A DNA stretch of 64,000 nt, taken from the NCBI RefSeq assembly GCF_003946175.1, contig NZ_RHOK01000001.1, forward strand, positions 62,001-126,000, given 5' to 3'. Each line of letters starts with the position of its first letter. The first letter of the stretch is position 1. Position numbers and translations under genes: made by a program. The stretch comes from Lacticaseibacillus suibinensis (GTDB taxonomy: Bacteria > Bacillota > Bacilli > Lactobacillales > Lactobacillaceae). This document shows positions 1-8,666 of the stretch, piece after piece. The notes beneath the pieces are model-generated. The model was not told the DNA's origin. It saw only the letters and a program-made list of their open reading frames with translations, and did no database searches.

Positions 1-1
1 T

Positions 2-1894
2 GAGTTCAAGTCGTTCATGGCGGCCTACAAGTTCTACGCGCAATATGCTTTGAAGACTGATGACAACGAATACTATTTGGAGGATTTCAAGGACCGCGTC
101 TTTGCCAATGCGCTCTATTTTGCCGACGGGAATGAAGAGTTGGCGATGGCGTTAGCCGATGAAATGATTCACCAGCGCTATCAGCCCGCGACCCCCTCGT
201 TTTTGAACGCTGGGCGCCAGCGCCGTGGTGAACTGGTGTCGTGTTTCTTACTCCAGGTGTCCGACGATATGAATTCGATTGGTCGGGCGATCAACTCGGC
301 CTTGGAGCTATCCCGGATTGGTGGCGGCGTGGGGTTGACCTTGTCAAACTTGCGTGAAGCCGGTGCCCCGATCAAAGGCATCGATGGCGCCGCCAGTGGC
401 GTTTTACCGGTCATGAAATTGCTGGAAGACAGTTTTTCCTATTCCAACCAGCTCGGCCAACGCCAAGGGGCCGGCGTGGTTTATTTGAACGTGTTCCATC
501 CTGATATTATTAGCTTCCTTGGTGCCAAGAAAGAAAACGCCGACGAAAAATACCGCCTGAAGACCCTGAGTCTCGGTGTCATCGTCCCTGACAAGTATTA
601 TGAACTCGTCCGTGAAGACGCTGATATGTACCTCTTCTCCCCGCATTCCGTTGAGCGGGAATACGGCCAGCCGTTCTCCTACATCGACATTACTAAGGAA
701 TACGACAACCTGGTCGCTAATCCGAAGATCAAGAAGTACAAGCTGAAGGCCCGCGACCTCGAAAACGAAATTTCGAAGCTCCAGCAAGAATCTGGCTATC
801 CGTATATCGTCAACATCGATACCGCCAACAATGCCTCCCCTATCGCCGGCAAAATCATTATGAGTAACCTTTGCTCGGAAATCATGCAGGTGCAAACCCC
901 AAGCGTGATCAACAATGCCCAGGGTTACGATGTGCTAGGGACCGATGTGTCCTGCAACTTGGGCTCGACCAATATTCCTAACTTGATGAAGAGCCCTGAT
1001 TTTGGCAAGAGTGTGGAATCGATGGTGCGCGCCTTGACCTTCGTGACCGATACCAGCAACATTGACGTGGTGCCTTCGGTGCAGCACGGTAACGAGCTGG
1101 CCCACTCCATTGGCCTCGGTGCCATGGGGCTGCATACCTATTTTGCCTTGAACCACATGGCTTACGGTGATGAGGAAGCGCTGGACTTCACCAATGTCTA
1201 CTTCCTGCTCTTAAACTACTACAGCCTCAAGGCGTCCAACAAGATTGCGGCTGAACGCGGCCAGGTCTTCCACAACTTTGCCGCCAGCAAGTACGCGGAC
1301 GGTAGCTATTTCGACAAGTATCTGACTGAGGACTTTGCGCCGAAGACGGCTAAGGTCAAGGCGCTGTTCGCTGACATTCATGTGCCGACCGCCGAAGACT
1401 GGGCCGCACTGAAGGCTGCCGTGATGAAGGATGGTTTGTACCACCAAAACCGGCTCGCCGTGGCGCCAAACGGCTCAATCTCTTACATCAATGACACCTC
1501 TGCTTCCCTGCAGCCAATCGTCAACCGCATCGAAGATCGGCAGGAAAAGAAGATTGGGACGATTTACTACCCAGCGCCTGGGTTGTCCAACGACACCTTA
1601 CCTTACTACAAGAGTGCCTACGACATTGATATGCGCAAGGAAATTGATGTCTATGCTGCTGCGCAGGCCCACGTTGATCAAAGCATGTCGCTGACGTTGT
1701 TCATGCGCTCCACCATTCCAGCCGGCCTCTACCCATGGAAGGAAGGCCGCACTGAAAAGATGACGACCCGCGATTTGAACATCCTGCGGAACTACGCCCA
1801 TCACAAAGGCATCAAGTCCATTTACTACATCCGGACCTACACCGATGATCAAGAAGAAATTGGCAGCAATGCCTGCGAATCCTGCTCGATCTAA
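2..1894 (+). CDS. nrdE: Class Ib ribonucleoside-diphosphate reductase, alpha subunit (5' end cut by window)
   Basis: Catalytic subunit that reduces ribonucleoside diphosphates to deoxy forms in the cytoplasm, working with NrdF. The frame is open from base 2, so the gene starts left of the window; about 630 residues are present and the family is near 720, so roughly 90 N-terminal residues are missing. Visible landmarks are the first redox Cys in GELVSCFLL, the active-site Asn-Leu-Cys-Ser-Glu run (NLCSE), the second redox Cys in VSCNLGS, the Tyr-rich C-terminal part of the barrel, and the tail CESCSI, whose Cys pair shuttles electrons from NrdH or thioredoxin. nrdF follows 91 bases downstream, the usual class Ib order. 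nrdH and nrdI are not in view and may lie upstream. Identification is secure. Confidence 0.97.
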   Translation, partial: EFKSFMAAYKFYAQYALKTDDNEYYLEDFKDRVFANALYFADGNEELAMALADEMIHQRYQPATPSFLNAGRQRRGELVSCFLLQVSDDMNSIGRAINSALELSRIGGGVGLTLSNLREAGAPIKGIDGAASGVLPVMKLLEDSFSYSNQLGQRQGAGVVYLNVFHPDIISFLGAKKENADEKYRLKTLSLGVIVPDKYYELVREDADMYLFSPHSVEREYGQPFSYIDITKEYDNLVANPKIKKYKLKARDLENEISKLQQESGYPYIVNIDTANNASPIAGKIIMSNLCSEIMQVQTPSVINNAQGYDVLGTDVSCNLGSTNIPNLMKSPDFGKSVESMVRALTFVTDTSNIDVVPSVQHGNELAHSIGLGAMGLHTYFALNHMAYGDEEALDFTNVYFLLLNYYSLKASNKIAAERGQVFHNFAASKYADGSYFDKYLTEDFAPKTAKVKALFADIHVPTAEDWAALKAAVMKDGLYHQNRLAVAPNGSISYINDTSASLQPIVNRIEDRQEKKIGTIYYPAPGLSNDTLPYYKSAYDIDMRKEIDVYAAAQAHVDQSMSLTLFMRSTIPAGLYPWKEGRTEKMTTRDLNILRNYAHHKGIKSIYYIRTYTDDQEEIGSNACESCSI

Positions 1895-1929
1895 AGCTCG
1901 CCTTTGGCACCGATGAGCAATGGCCAGCT

Positions 1930-1957
1930 TTCGAGAGCCGTGGCGTCCCACGGTTCT
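1930..1957 (+). other. Hairpin in the nrdE-nrdF spacer
   Basis: GAGCCGTGG and CCACGGTTC (with one G-T pair) form a short-loop hairpin between nrdE and nrdF. It has no T-run, so it is not a terminator. A role as a processing or mRNA-stability element is only a guess. Confidence 0.35.
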
Positions 1958-1985
1958 TACATATCACCTTTAAAGGAGCGACATC

Positions 1986-2948
1986 ATGGCGGAAGAAAAG
2001 CAATACCTGGCAATCAACTGGAACGACATTGAAGATCAAATCGATAAGGCCACTTGGGAAAAACTCACTGAGCAATTTTGGCTGGATACCCGAATTCCGG
2101 TGTCCAATGACTTGGATGACTGGCGCAAGCTGACCAAAGACGAACAGTGGGTCGTCGGCCATGTGTTTGGTGGCCTGACCCTGCTGGATACCTTGCAGAG
2201 TCAAGATGGCATGAACAGCTTGATGCAAAATATTCGCACCCAGCAGGAACGCGCGGTGCTCAATAACATTCAGTTCATGGAATCGGTTCATGCCAAGTCC
2301 TATTCCACGATTTTCTCCACGCTGAATACGCCTGCTGAAATCGACGAGATTTTTAACTGGACCAATTCCAACCCGCATCTGCAATACAAAGCCAACAAAA
2401 TCAACGATATCTATCACAATGGCACCCCGCTAGAAAAGAAAGTGGCTTCCGTCTTCCTGGAAACCTTCCTTTTCTACTCTGGCTTCTTCACCCCGCTCTA
2501 CTACTTGGGCAACAACAAGCTCACCAATGTGGCGGAAATTATAAAGCTGATCATTCGCGACGAAAGTGTGCACGGCACCTACATCGGCTACAAGTTCCAG
2601 CTCGGCTTTAATGCCCTCAGCGATGACGAACAAGCCAAAATGCGTGATTGGATGTATGACTTGCTGTACGACCTTTATGCCAACGAGGAAGGCTACACCA
2701 ATGACTTGTACGCTAAAACCAGTTGGACCGAGGAAGTCTTGACCTTCCTGCGGTATAACGCCAACAAAGCACTGATGAACTTGGGCCAAGACCCCTTATT
2801 CCCTGACACCGCCGCTGACGTGAACCCGATTGTGATGAACGGGATCTCGACTTCTACTGCCAACCATGACTTCTTCTCTCAAGTCGGTAATGGTTACCGT
2901 TTAGGTCAGGTGGAAGCGATGAACGACGATGATTACAACTTTGACTAA
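1986..2948 (+). CDS. nrdF: Class Ib ribonucleoside-diphosphate reductase, beta subunit
   Basis: Dimetal-tyrosyl radical subunit (320 aa) that generates and stores the radical used by NrdE. The ferritin-like helical fold shows its metal ligands: Asp in GLTLLDTLQSQ, Glu and His in ESVHAKSYS, and Glu and His in RDESVHGTYIGY. The start has SD AAAGGAG eight bases upstream. The C-terminus ends DDDYNFD, the acidic and aromatic tail that docks on the alpha subunit. Length matches the family. In class Ib the metal is normally Mn2 activated by flavodoxin-like NrdI, which is not in this window. It is co-transcribed with nrdE and followed by a strong terminator. Confidence 0.97.
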   Translation: MAEEKQYLAINWNDIEDQIDKATWEKLTEQFWLDTRIPVSNDLDDWRKLTKDEQWVVGHVFGGLTLLDTLQSQDGMNSLMQNIRTQQERAVLNNIQFMESVHAKSYSTIFSTLNTPAEIDEIFNWTNSNPHLQYKANKINDIYHNGTPLEKKVASVFLETFLFYSGFFTPLYYLGNNKLTNVAEIIKLIIRDESVHGTYIGYKFQLGFNALSDDEQAKMRDWMYDLLYDLYANEEGYTNDLYAKTSWTEEVLTFLRYNANKALMNLGQDPLFPDTAADVNPIVMNGISTSTANHDFFSQVGNGYRLGQVEAMNDDDYNFD

Positions 2949-2961
2949 GGTAACTTAACTC

Positions 2962-2993
2962 AAAAACGCAGGACCCGTTGGCCCTGCGTTTTT
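2962..2993 (+). terminator. Terminator after nrdF
   Basis: Eleven-bp stem AAAAACGCAGG/CCTGCGTTTTT around a 10-nt loop, 14 bases after the nrdF stop. It is A-rich on the 5' side and T-rich on the 3' side, so it can work both ways. Confidence 0.9.
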
Positions 2994-3003
2994 CGATTCC
3001 AGC

Positions 3004-3030
3004 AAAAAAGACGAGCCGCCGCTCGTCTTT
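3004..3030 (-). terminator. Terminator of pepO
   Basis: Read on the minus strand: AAAGACGAGC, loop GGCG, GCTCGTCTTT then a T-run. It lies six bases past the pepO stop. Confidence 0.9.
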
Positions 3031-3036
3031 CAGTGA

Positions 3037-4935
3037 TTACCAAATGTGAACACGCTTCTCAGGCGCAATGTACATGCCATCACCTGGCTGCACGTCAAAA
3101 GTGGCATACCAGTCATCCAAGTTCCGCGGTTGAATGTTGGCGCGCAGCTTAGCTGGCGCATGCACATCGATCGACAGCAGGAATTTCATGTATTCCGGCC
3201 GCGCCTTTTGCCGCCAGATCCGCGCCCAGTTGGTGAAGAAGGCTTTCAGATCAACGTCAGGTTGTGCCTTGGCCGTTTGAAGCGCCGCCGCCAAACCACC
3301 AGCATCGGCAATGTTTTCGGAGACAATCAGCTTACCATTCACCTTACCGGCGCTGGTTTCAATGCCATCGAACTCGTCGATCATTTGCTGGGTCAAGGTC
3401 TTAAAGTGCGCGTAGTCGGCTTCTTGCCACCAGTTGACCATATTGCCGAATTCGTCGAATTGGGCCCCATTGTTGTCGAAACCATGGGAGATTTCATGGG
3501 CAATGACAGCGCCAATGCCGCCGTAGTTTTCACTGGCAGATTGATCCAAGGCGTAAAATGGGGCCTGCAAAATGGCCGCTGGGAAAGTGATATCGTTGCG
3601 AGAAGGATCGTAGCACGCATTGACCAGGTGGCCAGGCATCAACCAGGTGGTGCGATCGACCGGCTTTTGTAGCTGCTCAACGTTGTAGGCGTGCCGCGCT
3701 TCGGCGATGCCCGTGACGTTGGTCAACAGGTCAGCCTTTTCATCGACTTTAAAGCGGTCATAAACCTCGTTGACCTTGTCGGGGTAACCCATCTTCAAGA
3801 CCATCTTGTCGAGTTTGACAATGGCCTTGGTCTTGGTTGCCTCAGACAGCCAGCTTGAGCCGCGCAGGCGGGACTTGTAAGTCTCAATCATGTTCTCGAC
3901 CAACTTGGTCACATCGGCCTTCGCGGCTTCACCAAAGTACGTGCGGCCGTAGTACAAGCCAATCGGTTCGGAGAAGAAGGAATTTGCCAAACGATAAGCA
4001 TGTTTGATCTGCTTTGGCGCTTCCGGATTACCGGACAAGGCGCGGCCAAAGGTGCCGCCCAGTTGACGCAAGTCCTCGCTCAGGTAGCCCGTGTTAGAGA
4101 GCAAGTCATTGACGTAGGCCCAGTGCTTGTAGCGGTCAAAGGTCGCCGCACCAAACAGCTGAGTGAATTCCTTCAAGAAGCGGGGATCGCCGACAATGAT
4201 GGTGGCTGGCTGTTCGCCGTAAGCCTCTTCAGCAAAAGCAGTGAAATCAAAGTCCCCAAACTGCGCGGCTACTTCCGCGAAGCTTTGCGGGTTATACATC
4301 TTCGGATAATCAGCCCACTCCTCACGGCTCTTAACGTGCTTCGCCAGCTCGGCATCAAAAGCCAAAGCATCAGCGAGATAGGTCTTTTGATCGGCGGCGC
4401 TCAAATCGGTTTGCGCCAGGAGCTTTGAAACCATGTCGCCCCAAACTTTGAGCAACTGCGCGGCTTGTTCGTTGTCAGGCGTGTAATAAGTGGTGTCTGG
4501 CAAAATCGTCGCCGGTCCGGTCAGCATGATTTTGTTGACGCTGGTGTCCTTCATGTCAGGTTCCACCCCGAGGTCAAAAGGCATCGGGAACAGTGAGGCT
4601 TCCAAATCCGCTGCTTTGGCGTTGAACGCCGCCAAGTCAGAGGTGGCGTTCAGCGGCGCCAAACGATCCAGTGCCGGCTGAATACCAGCCGCATCGCGCG
4701 CCTTAAAGTCTTTGGCTTGGTTATAAAGCTTCACCGCCGCTTCAAAGTACTGATCTGGAGCGGTTTTCTCGCCTGCCGAAACCGCGGCAAAGTCTGCCAT
4801 CAGGTGGGCTTCTACCCCATCAGCCAAATCATTAAAGCCCCCGGTGCTTGTTTTATCTGGATCAATGACGGCGGTTTTCTCCCACTCGCCATTCACGGCA
4901 TCATAAAGATTGTCTTGGTATCGTGTCTCAGCCAT
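3037..4935 (-). CDS. pepO: Neutral endopeptidase PepO (M13 neprilysin family)
   Basis: Zinc metallo-endopeptidase (632 aa) that in lactic acid bacteria cuts oligopeptides inside the cell; no signal peptide is present. The zinc-binding HExxH is seen as HEISHGFD, and the third ligand Glu in ENIADAGG. A substrate-binding NACYDPSRND segment replaces the common NAFY motif. The C-terminus ends RVHIW, a variant of the family's CxxW end. A longer frame reaches 4971, but the ATG at 4935 has SD AGGGAG at good spacing and gives the usual family N-terminus (MAETRYQDNLYDAVNGEW). It is a monocistronic unit with its own promoter and terminator, divergent from lplA. Confidence 0.95.
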   Translation of the reverse strand: MAETRYQDNLYDAVNGEWEKTAVIDPDKTSTGGFNDLADGVEAHLMADFAAVSAGEKTAPDQYFEAAVKLYNQAKDFKARDAAGIQPALDRLAPLNATSDLAAFNAKAADLEASLFPMPFDLGVEPDMKDTSVNKIMLTGPATILPDTTYYTPDNEQAAQLLKVWGDMVSKLLAQTDLSAADQKTYLADALAFDAELAKHVKSREEWADYPKMYNPQSFAEVAAQFGDFDFTAFAEEAYGEQPATIIVGDPRFLKEFTQLFGAATFDRYKHWAYVNDLLSNTGYLSEDLRQLGGTFGRALSGNPEAPKQIKHAYRLANSFFSEPIGLYYGRTYFGEAAKADVTKLVENMIETYKSRLRGSSWLSEATKTKAIVKLDKMVLKMGYPDKVNEVYDRFKVDEKADLLTNVTGIAEARHAYNVEQLQKPVDRTTWLMPGHLVNACYDPSRNDITFPAAILQAPFYALDQSASENYGGIGAVIAHEISHGFDNNGAQFDEFGNMVNWWQEADYAHFKTLTQQMIDEFDGIETSAGKVNGKLIVSENIADAGGLAAALQTAKAQPDVDLKAFFTNWARIWRQKARPEYMKFLLSIDVHAPAKLRANIQPRNLDDWYATFDVQPGDGMYIAPEKRVHIW

Positions 4936-4985
4936 TATCTGAACTCCCTTCGCTGATTTTCTCACCAGCATTTAATGTAAGACTA

Positions 4986-5013
4986 ATTATAGCGCAAGCC
5001 CGCAGACATTTCA
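4986..5013 (-). promoter_or_regulatory. Predicted pepO promoter
   Basis: On the minus strand a perfect -10 TATAAT lies at 4991-4986, with a weak -35 TGAAAT 16 bases upstream. It sits about 50 bases before the pepO start. Confidence 0.55.
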
Positions 5014-5054
5014 CCCATTACGCCGAAATAGTCACCAGGCCCAGACGTTATCCC

Positions 5055-5083
5055 TTTACCAAAAGTATGACAGCGCATACAAT
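5055..5083 (+). promoter_or_regulatory. Predicted lplA promoter
   Basis: TTTACC (5055-5060), 17-base spacer, TACAAT (5078-5083); the SD and ATG of lplA follow within 30 bases. Confidence 0.6.
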
Positions 5084-5111
5084 AGACATGATACAGAAGG
5101 AGGCCTGGAAA

Positions 5112-6125
5112 ATGTACTATGTGATCATGAAGTCCCATGATATTCGCCGTAATCTTGCTACAGAACAATACCTGATGAATAACAAACAGTTTGATGAACC
5201 CTTGCTGCTGTTTTACTACGAGGGACCCTGTGTGATTGTTGGGCGCAATCAAAACACCCAGGAAGAACTCAACCAAGACTACGTTGATGCGCATCACATT
5301 GTGGTAACGCGGCGCTTGTCCGGCGGCGGGGCGGTCTATCAAGACTTGGGCAATCTGTGTTTTTCCTTTGTGGTAGATGCGGATTCCGAGGAGTTTGGCG
5401 ACTTTAAGTCCTTCACCCAACCGATTGTGGATGCTTTGCATCAAATGGGCGCCACCACTGCCGAAGTGTCCGGGCGTAACGACATGTTGGTTGATGGCAA
5501 AAAATTCTCTGGCAGCGCCATGTACACGCGCGATGGTAAGACCTTCTCACATGGCACTTTGATGCTCGACGTGGATCAAAGTGTCCTCCCAGAAGTCTTA
5601 AAAGTGCCGGCCGACAAACTCGCCAGCAAAGGGATTCAAAGTGTGCGCAGCCGCGTCACGAATCTGCGGCCTTACCTCGCCCCTGAATACCAGCAGCTGA
5701 CGGTGCCAGAATTTCGCGACATTTTGCTCTTGCGACTGTTTGGTGCCAACGATTTAAGCGAAATCCAAGACCGACAGTACCAAGTCACCGCAGAGGACCA
5801 AGCTGCCATCGACCAGCTGTATGAGAATATTTACAGCAACTGGGACTGGGTGTATGGCAAGTCACCTGCCTTCACTTTGAAAAAGCGGCAGCACTTCACC
5901 ATGGGCACCATCGATGCTCGCCTGACCGTCACCGGCGGCAAGATTAGCGCCATCAAGTTTTATGGTGATTTCTTCGGGGCCAAGGATGTCGCCGATTTAC
6001 AAACCGCGTTGCTTGGGGTCCAGTATGACCATGAGCATGTGGTCCAAGCGCTGGCGACGTTTGATCTCAACGCCTATTTCACGGGCATTGATGCCGAGGC
6101 GCTCACTAACTTATTGACCCGCTAA
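5112..6125 (+). CDS. lplA: Lipoate-protein ligase A family
   Basis: Activates free lipoate with ATP and attaches it to the lipoyl domains of 2-oxoacid dehydrogenases or GcvH. It has 337 aa when started at the ATG with SD AGAAGGAGG (5112); an upstream in-frame extension crosses the promoter and was rejected. The N-terminal catalytic domain shows the RRLSGGGAVYQDLGNLCFSF motif region and the later GRNDMLVDGKKFSGSA stretch with the lipoyl-AMP Lys. The C-terminal accessory domain covers roughly residues 250-337. No lipoylated enzyme gene lies nearby. It is divergent from pepO and ends in a strong terminator. Confidence 0.94.
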   Translation: MYYVIMKSHDIRRNLATEQYLMNNKQFDEPLLLFYYEGPCVIVGRNQNTQEELNQDYVDAHHIVVTRRLSGGGAVYQDLGNLCFSFVVDADSEEFGDFKSFTQPIVDALHQMGATTAEVSGRNDMLVDGKKFSGSAMYTRDGKTFSHGTLMLDVDQSVLPEVLKVPADKLASKGIQSVRSRVTNLRPYLAPEYQQLTVPEFRDILLLRLFGANDLSEIQDRQYQVTAEDQAAIDQLYENIYSNWDWVYGKSPAFTLKKRQHFTMGTIDARLTVTGGKISAIKFYGDFFGAKDVADLQTALLGVQYDHEHVVQALATFDLNAYFTGIDAEALTNLLTR

Positions 6126-6135
6126 AGGGCAAGCT

Positions 6136-6166
6136 AAAAGCCGCTGACGGTTGTCAGCGGCTTTTT
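6136..6166. terminator. Bidirectional terminator between lplA and the small ORF
   Basis: AAAAGCCGCTGAC / GTCAGCGGCTTTTT, 13-bp stem, 4-nt loop. It serves lplA (plus) and probably the converging small gene (minus). Confidence 0.9.
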
Positions 6167-6168
6167 GG

Positions 6169-6396
6169 TTATGCCCAAGCAATCTTGGCAATGGCGTATT
6201 CTTGAAGGCGCTTGGCCCCCTTGGGTGTTTCCACGATGACAGTGCTGCGCTCCTGATACGGTTTAACCGTCCCTGGGTGAATCGCCGACACCGTCCCTTT
6301 TAGCGTCCGTTTATCCATGGTGTGAATTTTCACCGGGCGTTTGGTTAACAGTGCATCCTCCAGTAAGCCAATAATCTCAGTGGTGCGTTGCGCCAT
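6169..6396 (-). CDS. Small hypothetical protein (75 aa)
   Basis: Not recognised with certainty. The ATG at 6396 has SD GGAGG eight bases upstream; a TTG two codons earlier is too close to the SD. The sequence begins with a short helix (TTEIIGLLEDALLTKRPV) followed by alternating hydrophobic strands with Gly turns (VKIHTMDKRTLKGTVSAI, STVIVETPKG, and QEYAIAKIAWA at the end). This looks like a small five-stranded barrel of the SH3, Sm or YolD type. That fold assignment is inference from the pattern only. It is a single-gene unit with its own promoter. Confidence 0.75.
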   Translation of the reverse strand: MAQRTTEIIGLLEDALLTKRPVKIHTMDKRTLKGTVSAIHPGTVKPYQERSTVIVETPKGAKRLQEYAIAKIAWA

Positions 6397-6435
6397 GAGC
6401 AAAACCTCCTTTTGGTTGTAACCGATTACATGCCT

Positions 6436-6464
6436 AGTATAACCATCTTTTAATCAAAAATCAG
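6436..6464 (-). promoter_or_regulatory. Predicted promoter of the 75-aa protein gene
   Basis: Minus strand -10 TATACT (6441-6436), with a poor -35 (CTGATT) 17 bases upstream; 40 bases before the start codon. Confidence 0.45.
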
Positions 6465-7387
6465 TAGCCGGCGGTCAAGTCCACCTGATTCTTAACAATT
6501 TCGCCGCTGGCGGCAAAAGCCGTCAGATTCGGCAGGAAAATATTCGCGACCGCGGCCCGTAAATGCGGCACGGTGCCGGAAATATGCGGTGTAATCAGCA
6601 CTTGCTGCTCATGCCACAGCGGCGAATCCGCTGGTAGCGGCTCGGTTTCGAACACATCCAGCGCCGCGCCGCGGAGCTGGCCGGCATGAAGCGCGGCGAG
6701 CATGGCGGCGGTATCCGCCGACTCGCCCCGGCCAACATTGACCAACAGCGGTGCGGCTTCAAGCTGAGCGAAAAACGCGGCGTTGAAGAAATGGGTCGTG
6801 CTGGCCGTCAGCGGCATCACGTTGACCAGCACCTGCGCATCCTTAGCCCAAGTGGTGGCCATTTGATCAGTACCCACCTCAACAAAACCGGGCACTGGCG
6901 CGCCATGGCGGCTGATGCCATACACCTGCATGCCTTGGGCGGTCAGCTGTTTAGCAATGGCCTGGCCGATATGACCGGTGCCAAAAATCACGGCTTTGCT
7001 GCCCTCAAGGGACCAAAGTTGGCCGCGGCGCTGCTCATTATCCCAAGTGTGCGCCGCCGGGAATAAGCCCCGGGCAAAAGCCAAAATCATCGCTAAAGTT
7101 GAGCTGGCAATGGGGTCAGCATGAATGCCGCTGGTGTTCGCCACCACCACCCCTTGCGCCTTGAGCTGCGCCAACGGTAAATAGTCGACCCCGGCCGAAA
7201 CGGTTTGCACAAATTTCAGCTGATTGGGCCCATCTAAGATCGTCTGTGCAATCTGATTCCAGCCTAAAATGACGTCGATTTGACTCGCCTGATCAGGCGT
7301 GTAATCTGCCGCCGTGATTAAGGTGACATTCGCTGGCAACTGGGCTTGCGCCGCAGCTGGTAAAGCAAATAAAGTTAATACCTTCAT
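6461..7387 (-). CDS. D-2-hydroxyacid dehydrogenase family protein
   Basis: NAD(P)-dependent oxidoreductase of the 2-hydroxyacid family (308 aa). The Rossmann motif GTGHIGQAIAKQL is near residue 135. It is followed by NVMPLTASTTHFF, the DVFETEPLPADSPLW region, and a catalytic His in ITPHISGTVP. The substrate-binding Arg lies in the NVGRGE stretch. The ATG at 7387 has SD AGGAGG. It starts 10 bases after the stop of the phosphatase-like gene, so the two are one operon. The substrate cannot be told from sequence; phosphoglycerate, glyoxylate and branched 2-oxoacids are all possible. Branched oxoacids are common for this subgroup in lactobacilli. Confidence 0.88.
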   Translation of the reverse strand: MKVLTLFALPAAAQAQLPANVTLITAADYTPDQASQIDVILGWNQIAQTILDGPNQLKFVQTVSAGVDYLPLAQLKAQGVVVANTSGIHADPIASSTLAMILAFARGLFPAAHTWDNEQRRGQLWSLEGSKAVIFGTGHIGQAIAKQLTAQGMQVYGISRHGAPVPGFVEVGTDQMATTWAKDAQVLVNVMPLTASTTHFFNAAFFAQLEAAPLLVNVGRGESADTAAMLAALHAGQLRGAALDVFETEPLPADSPLWHEQQVLITPHISGTVPHLRAAVANIFLPNLTAFAASGEIVKNQVDLTAGY

Positions 7388-7397
7388 GAAAAGCCTC

Positions 7398-8180
7398 CTA
7401 GCCTGCAAATTTGGTCAGCAGCTGATGTAATCCTGATTCGCGGAGGCCCAATGTCTCGCGAATGAACCCACGACTGCCAGCGAACCGCGTATCAAGGAGC
7501 GTGAAGACCGCCGCCAGATAACGCTGATCGGCCCGGCCCAGCGCGGCCAGTTCCGCTTGCATGGCGGGGGTACCGCCGGCTGTACTTAAGGCCTGGCGCA
7601 AGGCCGCGGCATGCTCAGCGGCGGCGATGTTGGTGAGCAGGTAATCCTGATAGATGAATGTCCGGTCAACGCCCAGCGCATCTAGCAGTAAGGCACAGGC
7701 CACCCCGGTGCGATCCTTGCCGGCGCTGCAGTGAAGCAGCACGGCCCCAGGCGCTGAGCTAACCGCACGCACCATTTGGGCTAAGCTGGCGCGCTGCTCA
7801 GGGTCAAGCAACATGTTTTGGTAGCCCGCAATCATCCAGTCAACGGCACCTTGATGCCCACTGAGAAAAGTGAACAACGCAGGCAGCGTTTGATATTTGG
7901 CGGTTACGGCATCTGAAGCGAGCGGCGTTGCGCTGGCCGCGACTTGAGGCAACGAAACGTCTGGGTTAGCAGCCGCCTCGCTAGGCAGGCGTAAATCGAC
8001 CACCGCGGACACATTCAGTGCCTTTAGCGCCGCCACATCGGCAGGTGTCGCGTGGGCCAGCCGCCCGCTGCGGATGAGCAGCTCGCCTTTTAGGGGCTGA
8101 CCATCACGCGTGGTCAGGGCCTGATAAGTGCGGGCATTGCTCACGCCGGCAAAAGGTAACGTTAAACTAACGTTGGTCAT
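7398..8180 (-). CDS. Tyrosine-protein phosphatase family (Y_phosphatase3-like)
   Basis: Predicted protein or lipid phosphatase (260 aa) with the CX5R catalytic loop HCSAGKDRTG near residue 150. The N-terminal NARTYQALTTRDG and LLIRSGRLAHATPADVAAL segments and the VVDLRLPSEA motif are typical of the lipoprotein/tyrosine phosphatase (LipA, IphP) group. The chosen ATG has SD GGAGGAGG; an upstream extension to 8303 runs into the divergent T-box promoter. There is no signal peptide, so it is likely cytoplasmic. It is paired in an operon with a 2-hydroxyacid dehydrogenase, and the reason for the pairing is not evident. Confidence 0.88.
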   Translation of the reverse strand: MTNVSLTLPFAGVSNARTYQALTTRDGQPLKGELLIRSGRLAHATPADVAALKALNVSAVVDLRLPSEAAANPDVSLPQVAASATPLASDAVTAKYQTLPALFTFLSGHQGAVDWMIAGYQNMLLDPEQRASLAQMVRAVSSAPGAVLLHCSAGKDRTGVACALLLDALGVDRTFIYQDYLLTNIAAAEHAAALRQALSTAGGTPAMQAELAALGRADQRYLAAVFTLLDTRFAGSRGFIRETLGLRESGLHQLLTKFAG

Positions 8181-8261
8181 TGGCTCGCCTCCTCCTTTCA
8201 TTTTAGCACACTGCTTTTTAAGGTCTTTGTCGCCAAATTCAAATTTTTTCATCAAAAAATG

Positions 8262-8290
8262 TTGACAGACAGTTTTCACCAGACTAAACT
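8262..8290 (+). promoter_or_regulatory. Promoter of the Trp T-box / PTS-trpBA operon
   Basis: Consensus -35 TTGACA (8262-8267), 17-base spacer, -10 TAAACT (8285-8290). The transcript would begin near 8297, at the 5' end of the T-box leader. Confidence 0.8.
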
Positions 8291-8296
8291 CAGTGT

Positions 8297-8652
8297 CAAT
8301 CAAATCAATCTGTTTTCACAAACCGATGAGGTGGAGATCAAACCAGTTGTGCACGCACAGAGAGTCACGTTGCTGAGAAGTGGCCGAACGCAAGCTGGCA
8401 AATGGACCACCGAGGGCCTTGCCGAAAGATTTCAAGTACGCAAGGACGTCAGGCATACGTCAGTTGCCGGGAGAGTGTTGGCTCTTCGCTAAGCGTGATT
8501 CGAACGGAATCGCCCTGCGCAAAGAGCCCGTTGCATGAGTTGCAGCGGGCTTTGTGTTTGGGCCTACCGATTCGAGTCAAATCAAGGTGGCACCGCGGAA
8601 AATCCGTCCTTGATCGTCGTCATATTTGACGGCGATCGAGGGCGGATTTTTT
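8297..8652 (+). promoter_or_regulatory. T-box riboswitch leader, tryptophan (UGG) specifier
   Basis: tRNA-sensing leader that lets transcription continue when uncharged tRNA binds. The GATGAG K-turn is at 8325-8330, with the AGAGAG distal bulge at 8359-8364. The lower stem GGTGG (8330-8334) pairs with CCACC (8407-8411), and the upper stem CCAG(TTG) at 8343 pairs with CAAGCTGG (8391-8398). The specifier loop between them ends TGG-A (TGG 8403-8405), read as the Trp codon with the usual purine after it. The T-box core AAGGTGGCACCGCGG is at 8584-8598. The terminator has a 22-bp stem (8601-8622/8627-8648, three G-U pairs) and a T-run. It precedes the EIIA gene and, without another terminator, trpBA. 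The specifier call is from manual pairing. Confidence 0.92.
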
Positions 8653-8666
8653 GCTAGGAGGAAATT

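Noticed and set aside
8181-8210. Extended -10 (TGCTAAAAT on minus strand) for the phosphatase gene
   Set aside because: It lies so close to the SD that the transcript would start inside the ribosome-binding site.
8259-8629. Two open frames (about 75 aa each) inside the T-box leader
   Set aside because: They overlap conserved RNA structure, lack SD sites and show no protein-like pattern.
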